Below are positions 37,601-55,701 of a stretch of DNA of 64,000 nucleotides, one piece after another (position 1 is the stretch's first letter; each line of letters starts with the position of its first letter). The position numbers were made by a program, and so were the translations under genes. The notes beneath the pieces are model-generated. The model worked only from the letters and a program-made list of their open reading frames with translations, searched no databases and had not been told where the DNA came from. The stretch spans positions 1-64,000 of the forward strand of contig JAQCBT010000018.1 in the NCBI GenBank assembly GCA_027621405.1, given 5' to 3'. This stretch comes from Pseudomonadota bacterium (GTDB lineage Bacteria > Pseudomonadota > Gammaproteobacteria > Pseudomonadales > Pseudohongiellaceae).

Positions 37601-40282
37601 GTGTTATTGAGAAAACTAGCTTTTGTATTGCTGGTTGCGCTCGGGCTTCCTTCTACCCTGAGAGCCCAGGACTTTACGATCGCCGACATTATTGTCGATG
37701 GCTATCAGCGTATTTCCCCAGGGATAATTTATAACCTGCTTCCCGTGGGTATCGGCGATGAGGTTGGGCCGGTCACAGCGGCAGAAATCATCCGTGCCCT
37801 GGTCGCGTCCGAATACTTTGAAGAGATCGAGGTGGCTCGCGAAGGCAATATCCTCGTCATCACCGTACTGGAGAGACCTTCGGTCGCCGAGATTACCATC
37901 GAGGGTAATAGCGTACTGGAAACCGAAGACATCCTGGACAATATGGCAACGGCAGATATCGCCGAAGGGCAAATCTTCACCCGTGCCGCCCTGGAAGCGA
38001 TCCAGCAGGGTATCCAGGAAGTATATTCATCCCGCGGGCGCTACGGCGCAGCCGTGGAAGTCAGCGTCGAGGAACTGCCGCGCAATCGGGTAGCCATCAA
38101 CCTGGATATCAACGAAGGAGAAGAATCCCGTATTCGCCATATCAACATCGTTGGTAATGAATCCTTTGAGGATGATGACCTGCTCAGTCTTCTGGAGTTG
38201 GGCACCAAGCCCTGGTACCTGTTCCTGAGTCGCAGGGATCGCTACTCGCGAGAGCAATTCTCCGGTGACCTCGAACGCCTGGAATCGTTTTATCTGGATA
38301 ATGGCTACGTTGAGTTCAGCATCGATTCCACGCCTATCTCCATCACACCCGACAGGAAAGAAGTCTATATCACCATCAATGTCACCGAGGGTGACCAGTA
38401 CACGGTGAATGAAGTGGATCTCGCAGGTGATCTGGTGGATGCGGAAAACCTGTTACGGGCGGCGATCTTCGTAAGCCCAGGACAGATCTATTCCCAGAGC
38501 CTGGTTACCGGCACCGAAGAGATCATGGTGCAGTTCCTTGGCAATCTCGGTTATGCCTTTGCAGAAGCGACAGGTGTCCCACAGGTGAATGAGGAAGACC
38601 AGACCGTAGACGTAACATTCTTCGTTGAGCCTGGAAATCGCACCTATGTAAATCGAATCAATTTTTCCGGCAACGTGTCCACCGCGGATGACGTGCTGCG
38701 AAGAGAGATGCGACAGTTGGAGAGTGCGCCAGCTTCAAGCTTGCAGATTGAACAATCCAAGGTTCGTCTGGAAAGACTCGGGTATTTTGAAACCGTGGAA
38801 GTGGAAACTGAAGAGGTGCCGGGTACCGAAGACCAGATTGATGTTAACTACGATGTAGTCGAACAAAACTTTGGTGCTATCAGTTTTCAGGTCGGTACTG
38901 GCGGTGGAGGTAACTTCTTTATCAGTTCCAGTATCCAGGCCCAGAACTTCCTCGGTACAGGCAGGGCTATTGGTTTTGGCGTCAACAAGAGTCGATTCCA
39001 GGAAGGTCTGAACCTGCGTTTTACCGATCCCTATTACACTCCCGATGGCGTAAGTCGCGGATTCAATCTTTTTGCCCAGAAAATCGACTCACCCTTTAAC
39101 GTATCGAACTTCAATACCTCCTCCTATGGTGGGTCGGTAAGTTTTAGTTATCCACTGAGTGAAGTACAGGTGCTGGGTTTTGATCTGGGATATAGCCACA
39201 CAGAACTTGGTACAGGCCTGGGGTCGGTACAGGAGATTATTTCTAGCCCAGCCCTGATCAACGGCCTGGATCGTTACGTGATAGAGCCGGCGAATGCCAA
39301 TCCGTTCGAAGGCCCTGTGCGCGACGCAATTCTGGGTAATGTGGCCGATCTGCGGCAGGACCAGTTGCAGATGAATTCCGACCCGGGCTTCGTAGACAAG
39401 TTCGGGGATTCCTTTGACAACTTCACGCTCACCGGTAACTGGTTTCGCAATACCTTGAACCGGGGCCAATTGGCCAACGATGGCGCCCTCCACCAGATTG
39501 GCCTGGAAGTGACGATGCCCGGTTCCGACCTGCAATATGCGCGTCTCACCTACACTAACCAGATCTACTGGCCGATTAGCAGGGATCGCAGTTGGGTTGT
39601 GGGTCTCTCTACCAATCTCGGTTATGGCATCGGTTATGGAGATTCCGACGAGCTGCCATTCTTCAATCATTTCTTTGCCGGGGGTTTGATACAAGGCGGG
39701 GGCAGGGTACGTGGCTTCGAAGAAAACAGCCTCGGTCCTGAGAGTACTGCGGGTGCCCGTTACCTGACCGAGGGCCCGATCAACCTGTTGCGAGACGAGA
39801 ACGGGGAGATAATCCGGGATGAGAATGGTAACGCCCGCTTCGGTAATGAATTTGGCTATCAGACCACGGAATTGCTGGATGCGGATGGCAATCCTGTACT
39901 GGACGCGAACGGTAATCCGGACGTGGCCCTGGCAGTACAAAATTTCTTCCTGGATAGGGACTTTGACAGTTTCGGTGGTAACATATTGACCACGGCAACG
40001 CTGGAACTGATCTTCCCTCTGCCGTTCGTGCCGAATCAGAACCAGGTCCGGTCCTCGTTCTTCATCGATGCAGGTAATGTGTTCTCTTCTTACTGCACCG
40101 AACGGCAGCGTTTGCTAAAGAATTGTTCAAACTTCGATATTGGGGAGATCAGGTATTCAGCCGGATTCGCGGTGACGTACCTGTCGCCATTCGGTCCGCT
40201 GACCATGTACCTGGCAGCGCCATTTGGCAAAGAAGGGGACGATACCAAGACGTTCGATTTTACAGTTGGAACCGGCTTCTGA
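37601..40282 (+). CDS. bamA: Outer membrane assembly factor BamA
   Basis: BamA folds and inserts outer-membrane beta-barrel proteins. It has a signal peptide (cleavage after about residue 22), five POTRA domains to about residue 425, and a C-terminal 16-strand barrel ending in Phe. The lid motif V-R-G-F is at 703-706. At 893 aa it is longer than E. coli BamA (810). Much of the excess is an insertion at about 728-778, within the loop after VRGF, made of Asp/Asn/Gly repeats (RDENGEIIRDENGN; DADGNPVLDANGNPD). A second extra loop lies near 545-610. The start is GTG at 37601. Confidence 0.96.
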   Translation: MLLRKLAFVLLVALGLPSTLRAQDFTIADIIVDGYQRISPGIIYNLLPVGIGDEVGPVTAAEIIRALVASEYFEEIEVAREGNILVITVLERPSVAEITIEGNSVLETEDILDNMATADIAEGQIFTRAALEAIQQGIQEVYSSRGRYGAAVEVSVEELPRNRVAINLDINEGEESRIRHINIVGNESFEDDDLLSLLELGTKPWYLFLSRRDRYSREQFSGDLERLESFYLDNGYVEFSIDSTPISITPDRKEVYITINVTEGDQYTVNEVDLAGDLVDAENLLRAAIFVSPGQIYSQSLVTGTEEIMVQFLGNLGYAFAEATGVPQVNEEDQTVDVTFFVEPGNRTYVNRINFSGNVSTADDVLRREMRQLESAPASSLQIEQSKVRLERLGYFETVEVETEEVPGTEDQIDVNYDVVEQNFGAISFQVGTGGGGNFFISSSIQAQNFLGTGRAIGFGVNKSRFQEGLNLRFTDPYYTPDGVSRGFNLFAQKIDSPFNVSNFNTSSYGGSVSFSYPLSEVQVLGFDLGYSHTELGTGLGSVQEIISSPALINGLDRYVIEPANANPFEGPVRDAILGNVADLRQDQLQMNSDPGFVDKFGDSFDNFTLTGNWFRNTLNRGQLANDGALHQIGLEVTMPGSDLQYARLTYTNQIYWPISRDRSWVVGLSTNLGYGIGYGDSDELPFFNHFFAGGLIQGGGRVRGFEENSLGPESTAGARYLTEGPINLLRDENGEIIRDENGNARFGNEFGYQTTELLDADGNPVLDANGNPDVALAVQNFFLDRDFDSFGGNILTTATLELIFPLPFVPNQNQVRSSFFIDAGNVFSSYCTERQRLLKNCSNFDIGEIRYSAGFAVTYLSPFGPLTMYLAAPFGKEGDDTKTFDFTVGTGF

Positions 40283-40513
40283 TTTGGTGGCTGGTGAGTG
40301 GCGGAGATTGTGGGGCGCCAGTTTAGAGTGCCCTTATCAATCATTGGCTACCTGGAATACTGGCAGTAGTGATAGTTAAGAATGTCCTGGCGGGCTTGAT
40401 TAGAGCAAGTATGATCTTCTGGTGTGAAGTTGCAGATTCTGGCAGCATTCGGCAGATGCCTTGATCGGCTTAATCAACAGTGCCAAGACTAATTTTTTAG
40501 TTGGAGAAATAGA

Positions 40514-41044
40514 TTGAAATCACTTAATAGAATTATGGCTTTCCTGTGCGTCGTATTGCTTTCGCAATCGGCATTGGCTCAGGATACGAAGATTGGTGTG
40601 CTCAATCCTCTGCAAGCGCTGTTTAATTCTGACGCAGCACGAGTAGTACAGGAAGAACTCGAGCTGGAATTTGCTGACGATGAGACCCGTGCGGCAGAAC
40701 TGACTACACAACTGCAGGAGTTGCAGCAGCGCTATCAGCAGAACGAGGCAGTGATGACGCAGGAAGAAATTCGGCGCATGAATTCAAATGCGCAGGACCT
40801 GCAAGTGCAACTGCAGCTCATTCAGGAGCGCGTACAACAGGCGCTGCAGCAGAAGAACCAGGAATTCCTCGCTTCGATGCAATCCCAGTTAGCAGCAGCG
40901 GTAACAGATGTGGTTGCAGAGGGAGGCTTTGACCTTATCCTGAACGCGGACAGTGCTCCTTATTTTGCACCCGTTCTGGATATTACTGCTCGCGTCACAG
41001 CGAAGCTGAACGAGAATGCCCAGTCCGCCCAGGGCGGAAACTAG
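40514..41044 (+). CDS. skp: Periplasmic chaperone Skp (OmpH family)
   Basis: Skp holds unfolded outer-membrane proteins in the periplasm. It has a signal peptide ending SALA near residue 22, then IGVLNPLQALFNS and a long helical Glu/Gln-rich arm (LQELQQRYQQNEAVMTQEE), the tentacle of the trimer. At 176 aa it is typical. The start is TTG at 40514 with GGAGA just upstream. The 231-bp gap after bamA shows no clear promoter. Confidence 0.9.
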   Translation: MKSLNRIMAFLCVVLLSQSALAQDTKIGVLNPLQALFNSDAARVVQEELELEFADDETRAAELTTQLQELQQRYQQNEAVMTQEEIRRMNSNAQDLQVQLQLIQERVQQALQQKNQEFLASMQSQLAAAVTDVVAEGGFDLILNADSAPYFAPVLDITARVTAKLNENAQSAQGGN

Positions 41045-41074
41045 GCCTGCACAGCAAGCCCTGGTAAGGGTCAC

Positions 41075-42109
41075 GTGACACAGAAGAAGCGCTACTTACT
41101 GAAAGAAATAGCTGAATTTCTTGCCCTGGAATTGAGGGGTGACAGTGAGTGTGAAATACACGGACTTGGCACCCTTACGGGTGCCGGTCCAACCCACCTC
41201 AGCTTCCTGAGCAATAAATCCTATATCGACCAACTCGGCACGACCAGGGCGGGAGCAGTTCTGGTGACTGAAGACTTCCTCGACAAGTGCCCGGGGAACG
41301 CATTGATCTCCAGGAATCCTTATGTGAGCTTTGCCCAGGCAACCTCGTTGTTTCTGCCTGAGCCTGCCAATGCAGCTGGTGTGCATCCAACGGCTGTGAT
41401 TGCAGACGATGTGGAGGTTCCTGCCAGCGTATCCATCGCTCCCCACGTCGTGATAGAAAGTGGTGTGAGATTGGGTGAGGGGGTTCGGATAGGGGCCGGT
41501 TGTTTTATCGGTGCGGGAAGCCGGCTGGGAGCGAACTGCAGGTTGTATAACGGCGTAACCCTTTATCACGGCGTGAGCCTCGGGGAAAATGTTATCATCC
41601 ACAGCGGCACGGTAATCGGTGCTGACGGATTCGGATTCGCTTTCGATGGCGAGAAATCGATAAAGATCCACCAGTTGGGCGGTGTCGATATTGGCGATAA
41701 TGTCGAAATCGGTGCGGGAAGTACCATCGACAGGGGAGCCATTGAAAATACCGTTATCGGTCAAGGCGTAAAGATCGATAACCAGGTGCAGATTGGGCAC
41801 AACACTCAGATCGGTGATCACACAGTCATTTGCGGATGCACTGCCATAGCCGGCAGCGCCACCATAGGAAAATATTGTGTACTCGGCGGCGCCAGCGGGA
41901 TGGTTGGACACCTGACTATCGCCGATGGCGTCCAGGTTAGTGCCATGTCCCTGGTAAGCAGGTCCATCACAGAGGCAGGAACCTACTCCTCTGGTACCGG
42001 GCAGATGAAAACCTCTGACTGGAAGAGGGCGATAGTGCGATTCCAGCAGTTGGACAGCATTGCGCGCCGGGTGAAAGAATTGGAACTCCTAACCGATAAA
42101 AATTCCTAA
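41075..42109 (+). CDS. lpxD: UDP-3-O-acylglucosamine N-acyltransferase
   Basis: LpxD adds the N-linked hydroxyacyl chain in the third step of lipid A synthesis. The N-terminal uridine-binding domain (LSFLSNKSYIDQL) is followed by a long left-handed beta-helix of hexapeptide repeats (IGAGCFIGAGSRLGANC; IGHNTQIGDHTVI). The active-site His is in KIHQLGGVDIG. At 344 aa it matches the family (341). The start is GTG at 41075. Confidence 0.95.
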   Translation: MTQKKRYLLKEIAEFLALELRGDSECEIHGLGTLTGAGPTHLSFLSNKSYIDQLGTTRAGAVLVTEDFLDKCPGNALISRNPYVSFAQATSLFLPEPANAAGVHPTAVIADDVEVPASVSIAPHVVIESGVRLGEGVRIGAGCFIGAGSRLGANCRLYNGVTLYHGVSLGENVIIHSGTVIGADGFGFAFDGEKSIKIHQLGGVDIGDNVEIGAGSTIDRGAIENTVIGQGVKIDNQVQIGHNTQIGDHTVICGCTAIAGSATIGKYCVLGGASGMVGHLTIADGVQVSAMSLVSRSITEAGTYSSGTGQMKTSDWKRAIVRFQQLDSIARRVKELELLTDKNS

Positions 42110-42174
42110 GCGATTAGCAAGACTGAAAGAGCTGACGGATAACGAATTAGAATAGATAGATATTGAGAAGAGCC

Positions 42175-42624
42175 ATGCTATTGGACGTTGAAGAAATCAA
42201 GGAATACCTGCCGCAGCGCTACCCCTTTCTGCTGGTGGATCGCGTCGTTGAGATTGAGTTGGGCAAGTCCATCGTTGCCTACAAGAATGTATCGGTGAAC
42301 GAACCGTTCTTTCAGGGACATTTCCCCAATCAACCTATCATGCCAGGTGTGCTGATCATTGAGGCCCTGGCACAGGCTGCAGGTGTGCTTGGCTTCAAGA
42401 GCCAGGAAAAAAAGCCTGCGGATGGCTATCTCTACTATTTTGTTGGTGCCGATGATGTCCGCCTGCGTCGGCCAGTGGTGCCCGGTGATCAGCTCCGACT
42501 GGAGGCGAATGTCATCACCAATCGTCGTGGCGTCTACCGCTTCTCGGCGAAAGCCTCGGTCGGTGACGAACTGGTAGGAACCATGAATATTCTTTGTGCA
42601 GAGCGAAAAGTCGATGTCGACTGA
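42175..42624 (+). CDS. fabZ: 3-hydroxyacyl-[acyl-carrier-protein] dehydratase FabZ
   Basis: FabZ dehydrates 3-hydroxyacyl-ACP in fatty-acid elongation and competes with LpxA and LpxD for hydroxyacyl-ACP. The catalytic His49 and Glu63 lie in [10 protein letters not shown] and IEALAQAAG. From ATG 42175, preceded by GAGAAG, it is 149 aa (E. coli 151); the TTG at 42163 is less likely. It overlaps lpxA by 11 nt. Confidence 0.95.
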   Translation: MLLDVEEIKEYLPQRYPFLLVDRVVEIELGKSIVAYKNVSVNEPFFQGHFPNQPIMPGVLIIEALAQAAGVLGFKSQEKKPADGYLYYFVGADDVRLRRPVVPGDQLRLEANVITNRRGVYRFSAKASVGDELVGTMNILCAERKVDVD

Positions 42625-43396
42625 TTTGATCGATCCAGATACGCGGATTCATCCCAGTGCCAAGATTCATGAAGGAGTCACTATTGGCCCCTGGTGCAGC
42701 ATTGGGCCAAATGTGGAAATTGGCAGTGGGACGATTATCGAATCCCATGTGGTCATTCGCAGTAATACCCGCATCGGGAAAAACAATCACTTCTACCAAT
42801 TCAGCTCGGTAGGTGAAGAGCCCGCGGACAAGAAATACGAGGGCGAAGAAACCTGGCTCGAGATTGGTGACAACAATGTTTTCCGCGAAGGGGTTACTCT
42901 TCATCGTGGCACCGGTGTAGGTGGCGGTATTACCCGTATCGGGTCTGATAACCTGATGATGGCTTACGCTCATGTTGCCCATGATTGCATCGTGGGCAAC
43001 AACGTCATCTTCGCCAATAACGTGGGCTTGTGTGGACACGTCGAAGTCGATGACTGGGCATTCCTAGGCGGCTATGCCGGTGTTAATCAGTTTCTATCCA
43101 TCGGCGCCCATGCCTATATCGGTGGCATGACACATATCAATAGTGATGTACCCGCCTACATGATAGTGAGCGGCAGGCCAGCTACGGTTCGCAGCATCAA
43201 TACCATCGGCCTCGAGCGCCGTGGTTTCGGTAAGGAAGCGATTGCAGATCTGCGTGAGGCCTTCAAGGTGATCTACAAGCGCAACTACAGCCTGCAGGAA
43301 GCCATCGATCAATTGCGAGTTATGAGCGAGAATCAGGACGCTCTGCATGTCCTGGTCAGGTCACTGGAATCTTCCAAGAAAGGGATAACCCGGTAG
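42614..43396 (+). CDS. lpxA: UDP-N-acetylglucosamine O-acyltransferase
   Basis: LpxA catalyses the first step of lipid A synthesis. It is made of hexapeptide repeats ([20 protein letters not shown]) with the catalytic-region motif [15 protein letters not shown] and a short helical C-terminus. From ATG 42614 it is 260 aa (E. coli 262). The start lies inside the end of fabZ, a translational overlap typical of the lpxD-fabZ-lpxA-lpxB cluster. Confidence 0.96.
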   Translation: MSTDLIDPDTRIHPSAKIHEGVTIGPWCSIGPNVEIGSGTIIESHVVIRSNTRIGKNNHFYQFSSVGEEPADKKYEGEETWLEIGDNNVFREGVTLHRGTGVGGGITRIGSDNLMMAYAHVAHDCIVGNNVIFANNVGLCGHVEVDDWAFLGGYAGVNQFLSIGAHAYIGGMTHINSDVPAYMIVSGRPATVRSINTIGLERRGFGKEAIADLREAFKVIYKRNYSLQEAIDQLRVMSENQDALHVLVRSLESSKKGITR

Positions 43397-43445
43397 CTGC
43401 CCGTATGCCCGCTCCCCACGAGCATTCCCCTGAGGAGTGACTACC

Positions 43446-44618
43446 ATGACCGAGCGAGTACTCTTCGGAATAGTGGCGGGAGAAAGGTCCGGCGATATTC
43501 TCGGGGCGGGGCTTATCAAGGCGCTGAAGATTCACTACCCTGGCGCAGAATTCGTCGGTATCGGTGGTCCGGATATGGAAGCCGAAGGCTGCGTTTCCCT
43601 GGCTCCGATGGAGAGACTCTCTGTGATGGGCTTCGTAGAACCCCTGGGGCGGCTTCCCGAATTATTCCGCATCAAGCGCCGGCTCGAGCAGTGCTTTATC
43701 GACAAGCGGCCCCGCGCTGTAATCGCTATCGATTCCCCCGATTTCAATCTGCGCATGGAGAAGGTGCTCAAGGTGAACCATATTCCCACGGTTCACTATG
43801 TAAGTCCGAGTGTGTGGGCTTACAGGGAAAAACGCATACACAAGATCAAGCAGGCCGTGGATCTGATGCTGACCTTGTTCCCTTTCGAGACTGCGATCTA
43901 CAATCAGCACGACATCGCGGTCCAGTGTGTCGGGCACCCCCTGGCAGATCAGATCGGATTCGATGACCAGCGGCTGCAGAGCAGGCAGCAATTGAGCCTG
44001 GATAGTGCCACTCCCATAGTGACCATGATGCCGGGCAGCCGGATCAGCGAGATCGACAGGCTGGGTCCGACCTTCTTTAGCGCGGCCATGGAATCCCTGG
44101 CGCAACTGCCCACCTTGAAATTCCTGATTCCCTGCAGTGGAGCAGCAACCCGGCTCCGCATTACAGAGCTGTTGAAGTCACTTGGCACCCTGGGTAGTGA
44201 CCAGTTCGTATTGCTCGATGATTCCAGGCAGGCGATGAGCGCGGCAGATCTGGTAGTGATGGCCAGCGGTACTGCGACCCTGGAAGCCATGCTGCTGCGA
44301 CGGCCGATGGTGGTCTGTTACAGGCTGGCAGCACTTACCTATGCCATTGCGTCACGCATGGTAAAGGTTAAGCACATTGCTCTGCCAAATCTGCTGGCAG
44401 GCAAGCGGCTGGTACCGGAATACATCCAGGGCGATGTGACTGTAGCAGCCGTTCGCGATGAGATCGTCGGGTTCTTCCGCAATCCGGTGGCGAGGGAAAA
44501 TATGCTTGCCGAGTTTGAGGCTCTGCACCGGGCACTGCGCAAGAATGCTTCGGCCACGGCGGCTCAGGCCATCGTCGATTTGCTCGATCAGCCGATTGCG
44601 CCTGGGCAGGTGTCATAG
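43446..44618 (+). CDS. lpxB: Lipid-A-disaccharide synthase
   Basis: LpxB joins UDP-diacylglucosamine and lipid X to form the lipid A disaccharide at the inner membrane. It has the GT-19 N-terminus ([17 protein letters not shown]), [13 protein letters not shown], and [12 protein letters not shown] 43446 has GAGGAG at 43432-43437; a GTG at 43437 is in frame but lies in that ribosome-binding site. At 390 aa it matches the family. The stop codon overlaps the rnhB start by one base. Confidence 0.95.
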   Translation: MTERVLFGIVAGERSGDILGAGLIKALKIHYPGAEFVGIGGPDMEAEGCVSLAPMERLSVMGFVEPLGRLPELFRIKRRLEQCFIDKRPRAVIAIDSPDFNLRMEKVLKVNHIPTVHYVSPSVWAYREKRIHKIKQAVDLMLTLFPFETAIYNQHDIAVQCVGHPLADQIGFDDQRLQSRQQLSLDSATPIVTMMPGSRISEIDRLGPTFFSAAMESLAQLPTLKFLIPCSGAATRLRITELLKSLGTLGSDQFVLLDDSRQAMSAADLVVMASGTATLEAMLLRRPMVVCYRLAALTYAIASRMVKVKHIALPNLLAGKRLVPEYIQGDVTVAAVRDEIVGFFRNPVARENMLAEFEALHRALRKNASATAAQAIVDLLDQPIAPGQVS

Positions 44619-45226
44619 TGCCGGATTCTCTGTGCTCCCTGCAGGAAGAGTTCGGTTCCGTCTGGGAGTTGGCCGCCGGTACCGATGAAGCGGGAAGAGG
44701 GCCACTGGCCGGCGATGTAGTTGCCGCAGCGGTAATACTCGATCCCCAGAATCCAGTGTCGGGTTTGCGCGACTCCAAGAAGCTCTCTGCACGGCGCCGG
44801 GAGCTGCTGTTCGATGAAATATTGCACAAGGCAAAGGCTGCAGCAGTGGCCCGTGCCAGTGTCGAGGAAATTGATCGCATCAATATCCTGCAAGCGAGTC
44901 TGCTCGCGATGCAGCGGGCGGTCGATGCGCTCGGTATTTCACCACCTTTTGTCTTTGTCGACGGTAACCGTTGCCCGGCCTGGTCTTACTCCTCGCGAGC
45001 AGTAGTGAAGGGAGATAGCCTGGTACCAGCCATCGCTGCTGCGTCTATCCTGGCAAAGGTTACCCGCGACAGGGAGATGCTGGAGCTGGATGCTGTCTAC
45101 CCTGGTTACGGGTTCGCCCAGCACAAGGGCTACCCAACGCCTGTTCATCTGGAGGCCTTGAGAAAACTGGGGCCCTGTCCGGAGCATCGCCGCAGCTATG
45201 CGCCTGTTGCCGATCTGTTGAAGTAA
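44618..45226 (+). CDS. rnhB: Ribonuclease HII
   Basis: RNase HII removes ribonucleotides from DNA. The catalytic start [14 protein letters not shown] carries the D-E pair, and later acidic residues occur in FVDGNRC and [11 protein letters not shown]. At 202 aa it is full length (E. coli 198). The GTG start shares a base with the lpxB stop, so it is translationally coupled to lpxB. Confidence 0.95.
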   Translation: MPDSLCSLQEEFGSVWELAAGTDEAGRGPLAGDVVAAAVILDPQNPVSGLRDSKKLSARRRELLFDEILHKAKAAAVARASVEEIDRINILQASLLAMQRAVDALGISPPFVFVDGNRCPAWSYSSRAVVKGDSLVPAIAAASILAKVTRDREMLELDAVYPGYGFAQHKGYPTPVHLEALRKLGPCPEHRRSYAPVADLLK

Positions 45227-45285
45227 ACTTTCGTGGGGAAAAAGAGTATATTGTTGCTTTGCCGATAAGCCGTCCTATTGCTTGC

Positions 45286-48882
<3,597 letters not shown>

Positions 48883-48961
48883 AATGCCTTCGGGTGCTTT
48901 CCGGTAACACCTTACCCAAAAGGCAGGCAAGGCAGATGGACTAGAAGTAAGCGGACAGAAC

Positions 48962-49921
48962 ATGGACCCCAATTATCTCGAATTTGAACAACCCATCGCT
49001 GAGCTTGAGGAGAAGATCAGGGAACTCAGGCTGGTGGGTACCGATAACGAGCTGAATATCTCCGAAGAGATTCAGAATCTGCAGGTCAAGAGCACCAAGC
49101 TTACGGAAAAGATCTACTCCAATCTCAGCCCCTGGCAGATTTCCCAGGTCGCTCGCCATCCGCTGCGCCCCTATACCCTGGATTACATCCAACACATCTT
49201 CACCGATTTTGATGAGCTTCATGGCGATCGTTTGTTTGCCGACGATCTGGCGATCATCGGTGGGCTGGCGAAGCTGGAAGGTCGGGCGGTCATGGTGATC
49301 GGTCACCAAAAGGGCCGTGGTACGAAGGAAAAGGTGCGCCACAATTTCGGTATGCCACGTCCTGAGGGCTATCGAAAGGCGCGCAGATTGGTGAAGCTCG
49401 CCGAGCAGTACCGATTACCTGTATTGAGCTTTATAGATACACCTGGCGCCTATCCTGGTATGGATTCAGAGGAGCGGGGTATCAACGAGGCCATCGCCGA
49501 AAACATGGCCATGATGTCCCGGGTCAGGACCCCACTTATTGCGACGGTTACGGGCGAGGCTAACTCCGGTGGGGCTATTGCCATTGGGGTGGCCGATCAG
49601 CTGAATATGTTGCAGTACTCAACCTATACCGTTATCACGCCCGAAGGCTGTGCGACGATTCTGTGGAAATCTGCAGAGCATGCCGCCGCCGCCGCTGAGG
49701 CCATGGGTGTGACCTCTGCTCGCCTGCAGGAGCTGGGAATCGTGGACCAGACTATTCCGGAACCCCTGGGTGGGGCCCATCGCGATGTGGCCGCTACAGC
49801 GGCGAATATCAAGAAGGCCTTGATAGCCCAGCTCGACAAGCTGCAGGCCATGGACATCGATGAACTGGTTGATCGTCGTTATCAGCGCCTGATGAGCTAC
49901 GGTATCAGCAGCAAGCAGTAA
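48962..49921 (+). CDS. accA: Acetyl-CoA carboxylase carboxyltransferase subunit alpha
   Basis: AccA, with AccD, transfers carboxyl from biotin to acetyl-CoA to give malonyl-CoA. It begins [15 protein letters not shown], has [30 protein letters not shown] and [14 protein letters not shown]. At 319 aa it equals E. coli AccA. It lies 79 bp after dnaE, the usual order. Confidence 0.97.
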   Translation: MDPNYLEFEQPIAELEEKIRELRLVGTDNELNISEEIQNLQVKSTKLTEKIYSNLSPWQISQVARHPLRPYTLDYIQHIFTDFDELHGDRLFADDLAIIGGLAKLEGRAVMVIGHQKGRGTKEKVRHNFGMPRPEGYRKARRLVKLAEQYRLPVLSFIDTPGAYPGMDSEERGINEAIAENMAMMSRVRTPLIATVTGEANSGGAIAIGVADQLNMLQYSTYTVITPEGCATILWKSAEHAAAAAEAMGVTSARLQELGIVDQTIPEPLGGAHRDVAATAANIKKALIAQLDKLQAMDIDELVDRRYQRLMSYGISSKQ

Positions 49922-49980
49922 CGCTCGGCATACCTGCAACTTGGTCAATTCGCTCACTGCCAACCACGAGCGCCGCTCTC

Positions 49981-51342
49981 ATGGACTTCAGTCCCGCACA
50001 TCTTTATCAAAGCTTGCATCAGGCACCGCCTTGTCGCGAATACGTGGTGGCCCTGAGCGGTGGCCTGGATTCTTCGGTCCTGCTGCACGCCCTGATTCAG
50101 TTGCAGCAGCAGGGTATGCTGGAAGGATCATTATCCGCCCTGCATATCAATCATGGTCTGCAAGCCGCAGCCGATAGCTGGCAGGCACACTGTGAGGCGA
50201 TCTGTCACGAGTGGGGAGTCCCGCTGCACTGCGAGAGGGTTGCTGTCGCATCCGAAGGTTCACAGGAAAACGCTGCCCGCGAGGCGCGTTACCGGGTTTT
50301 CCGTGCGCGAACCAGTCCAAACGGTCTGTTGCTGCAGGCTCACCATCTCGATGACCAGATGGAGACATTCCTGTTGCGGCTACTCAGGGGAGCCGGGCCG
50401 GGTGGCCTGGCCGCTATTCCCCGTGAGAGGAGACTGGGAGGCGAGTCTTCAGCCAAGCTGTTCAGGCCCTTGTTGAGAGTGCCGCGTTCGCAGTTGGTCG
50501 ATTATGCCCGGCAGGTCGGGCTCCAGTGGCAGGAAGATACCAGCAACCTCGACCAGCGCCATGATCGCAATTACCTGCGGCACACCGTGTTGCCGCAGAT
50601 CGAATCGCGCTGGCCCGCCTATCGCAGTAGCTGGGAAAAGAGCCTGGAGCTGCTGTCCGCTGCCGCGACCCTGTCGCAGGCATTGGCCGAGGAGGACCTG
50701 AAGCGACTGGAGACTGCCAGGGGTAGCCTGGATCTCTCACTGCTGCGTCAGCTTGCCCAGGCCAGGCAAAAAAACCTGTTGCGCTACTGGTTCTCAAGTC
50801 TCGGTCTCGAGGAGCCGGGCTGGAACCTGTTGCATAGCCTGCAGCAGGACATCATCGACAAATCCCACAGTGACGGGGCCCTGGCTGTGCAGGACTGCCA
50901 GCTGCGGGTGTTCAATGATGAGTTGTACTTGCTGGAGGAGAGGTCCTTGCCCGCTGTGCTACCCGACGACACGCTGCTCCTCGCCACCGGGCAGAGCCTG
51001 GACCTCCCTGATAATGGATGCCTGCAGATCAGAGGCAGTGTAGCAAGTGGTCTCAAGGCCGGACTCGAGTCATTACAAATTCGTTACCGTAGCGGAGGGG
51101 AACAGATAAAGCTTACCGATCGTCCCCAGAAAACCCTGAAGAGCCTGTTCCAGGAAATGGGCATTCCCCCGTGGCTGCGCGATCGGGTGCCGCTGCTGTA
51201 CCACGAGGATACGCTGGTGTGTGTCCCCGGCATCGGCATCGCAGAGCAAGCGGAGGCGCCTGCAGGAGAGTCCGCCTTGTCTGTGCATTGGGAGATTCCT
51301 TCGCTGATACGCCGCAGACCCGAAATTGCGATTCCTGATTGA
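49981..51342 (+). CDS. tilS: tRNA(Ile)-lysidine synthase
   Basis: TilS converts C34 of the AUA-reading tRNA-Ile to lysidine with ATP and lysine. The PP-loop SGGLDSS is at residues 26-32; LHINHGLQAAADSW, AHHLDDQMETFLLRLLRG and the C-terminal TilS domain (KTLKSLFQEMGIPPWLRDRVPLLY) follow. At 453 aa it is full length. Confidence 0.95.
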   Translation: MDFSPAHLYQSLHQAPPCREYVVALSGGLDSSVLLHALIQLQQQGMLEGSLSALHINHGLQAAADSWQAHCEAICHEWGVPLHCERVAVASEGSQENAAREARYRVFRARTSPNGLLLQAHHLDDQMETFLLRLLRGAGPGGLAAIPRERRLGGESSAKLFRPLLRVPRSQLVDYARQVGLQWQEDTSNLDQRHDRNYLRHTVLPQIESRWPAYRSSWEKSLELLSAAATLSQALAEEDLKRLETARGSLDLSLLRQLAQARQKNLLRYWFSSLGLEEPGWNLLHSLQQDIIDKSHSDGALAVQDCQLRVFNDELYLLEERSLPAVLPDDTLLLATGQSLDLPDNGCLQIRGSVASGLKAGLESLQIRYRSGGEQIKLTDRPQKTLKSLFQEMGIPPWLRDRVPLLYHEDTLVCVPGIGIAEQAEAPAGESALSVHWEIPSLIRRRPEIAIPD

Positions 51343-53988
<2,646 letters not shown>

Positions 53989-54040
53989 TGTAATCACAAC
54001 CGATTTCATATTAAAGCAATCAATTAAATAGTATCGATAA

Positions 54041-55348
<1,308 letters not shown>

Positions 55349-55369
55349 TAGGGCCGGCCCGGGACCAGC

Positions 55370-55639
55370 ATGAAGATATTGTTGTCCACACTCACACTGA
55401 TCTTCCTTACCCTGCAGTATCAACTGTGGCTGGGGGAAGACAGTGTGCGTTCCCTGAACATGCTGGAAGACGAGCTCGCCGCGCAACGTGCGGTGAACGA
55501 GAATCTCGAATCCCGTAACAGGCTGTTGGAAATCGAAGTTGTCGATCTCAAGAATGGCCTTGAGGCAGTAGAGGAACGCGCGCGTTCCGAACTGGGTATG
55601 ATCGGCGAAGACGAGACCTTCTACCTGATCATCGACTAA
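55370..55639 (+). CDS. ftsB: Cell division protein FtsB
   Basis: FtsB is a bitopic membrane protein of the divisome that forms a complex with FtsL and FtsQ. It has an N-terminal membrane segment (LLSTLTLIFLTLQYQLWLG, residues 4-22), a coiled coil (LEDELAAQRAVNENLESRN), and the conserved ERARSELGMIGEDETFY. At 89 aa it is slightly short of E. coli (103). It sits in the standard eno-ftsB-ispD order. Confidence 0.93.
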   Translation: MKILLSTLTLIFLTLQYQLWLGEDSVRSLNMLEDELAAQRAVNENLESRNRLLEIEVVDLKNGLEAVEERARSELGMIGEDETFYLIID

Positions 55640-55701
55640 GCGGGCGCCACGGCGCCCACCACCTTGCGCACTATGCTCGTTCTATGCACTCTCCTTGACC
55701 T

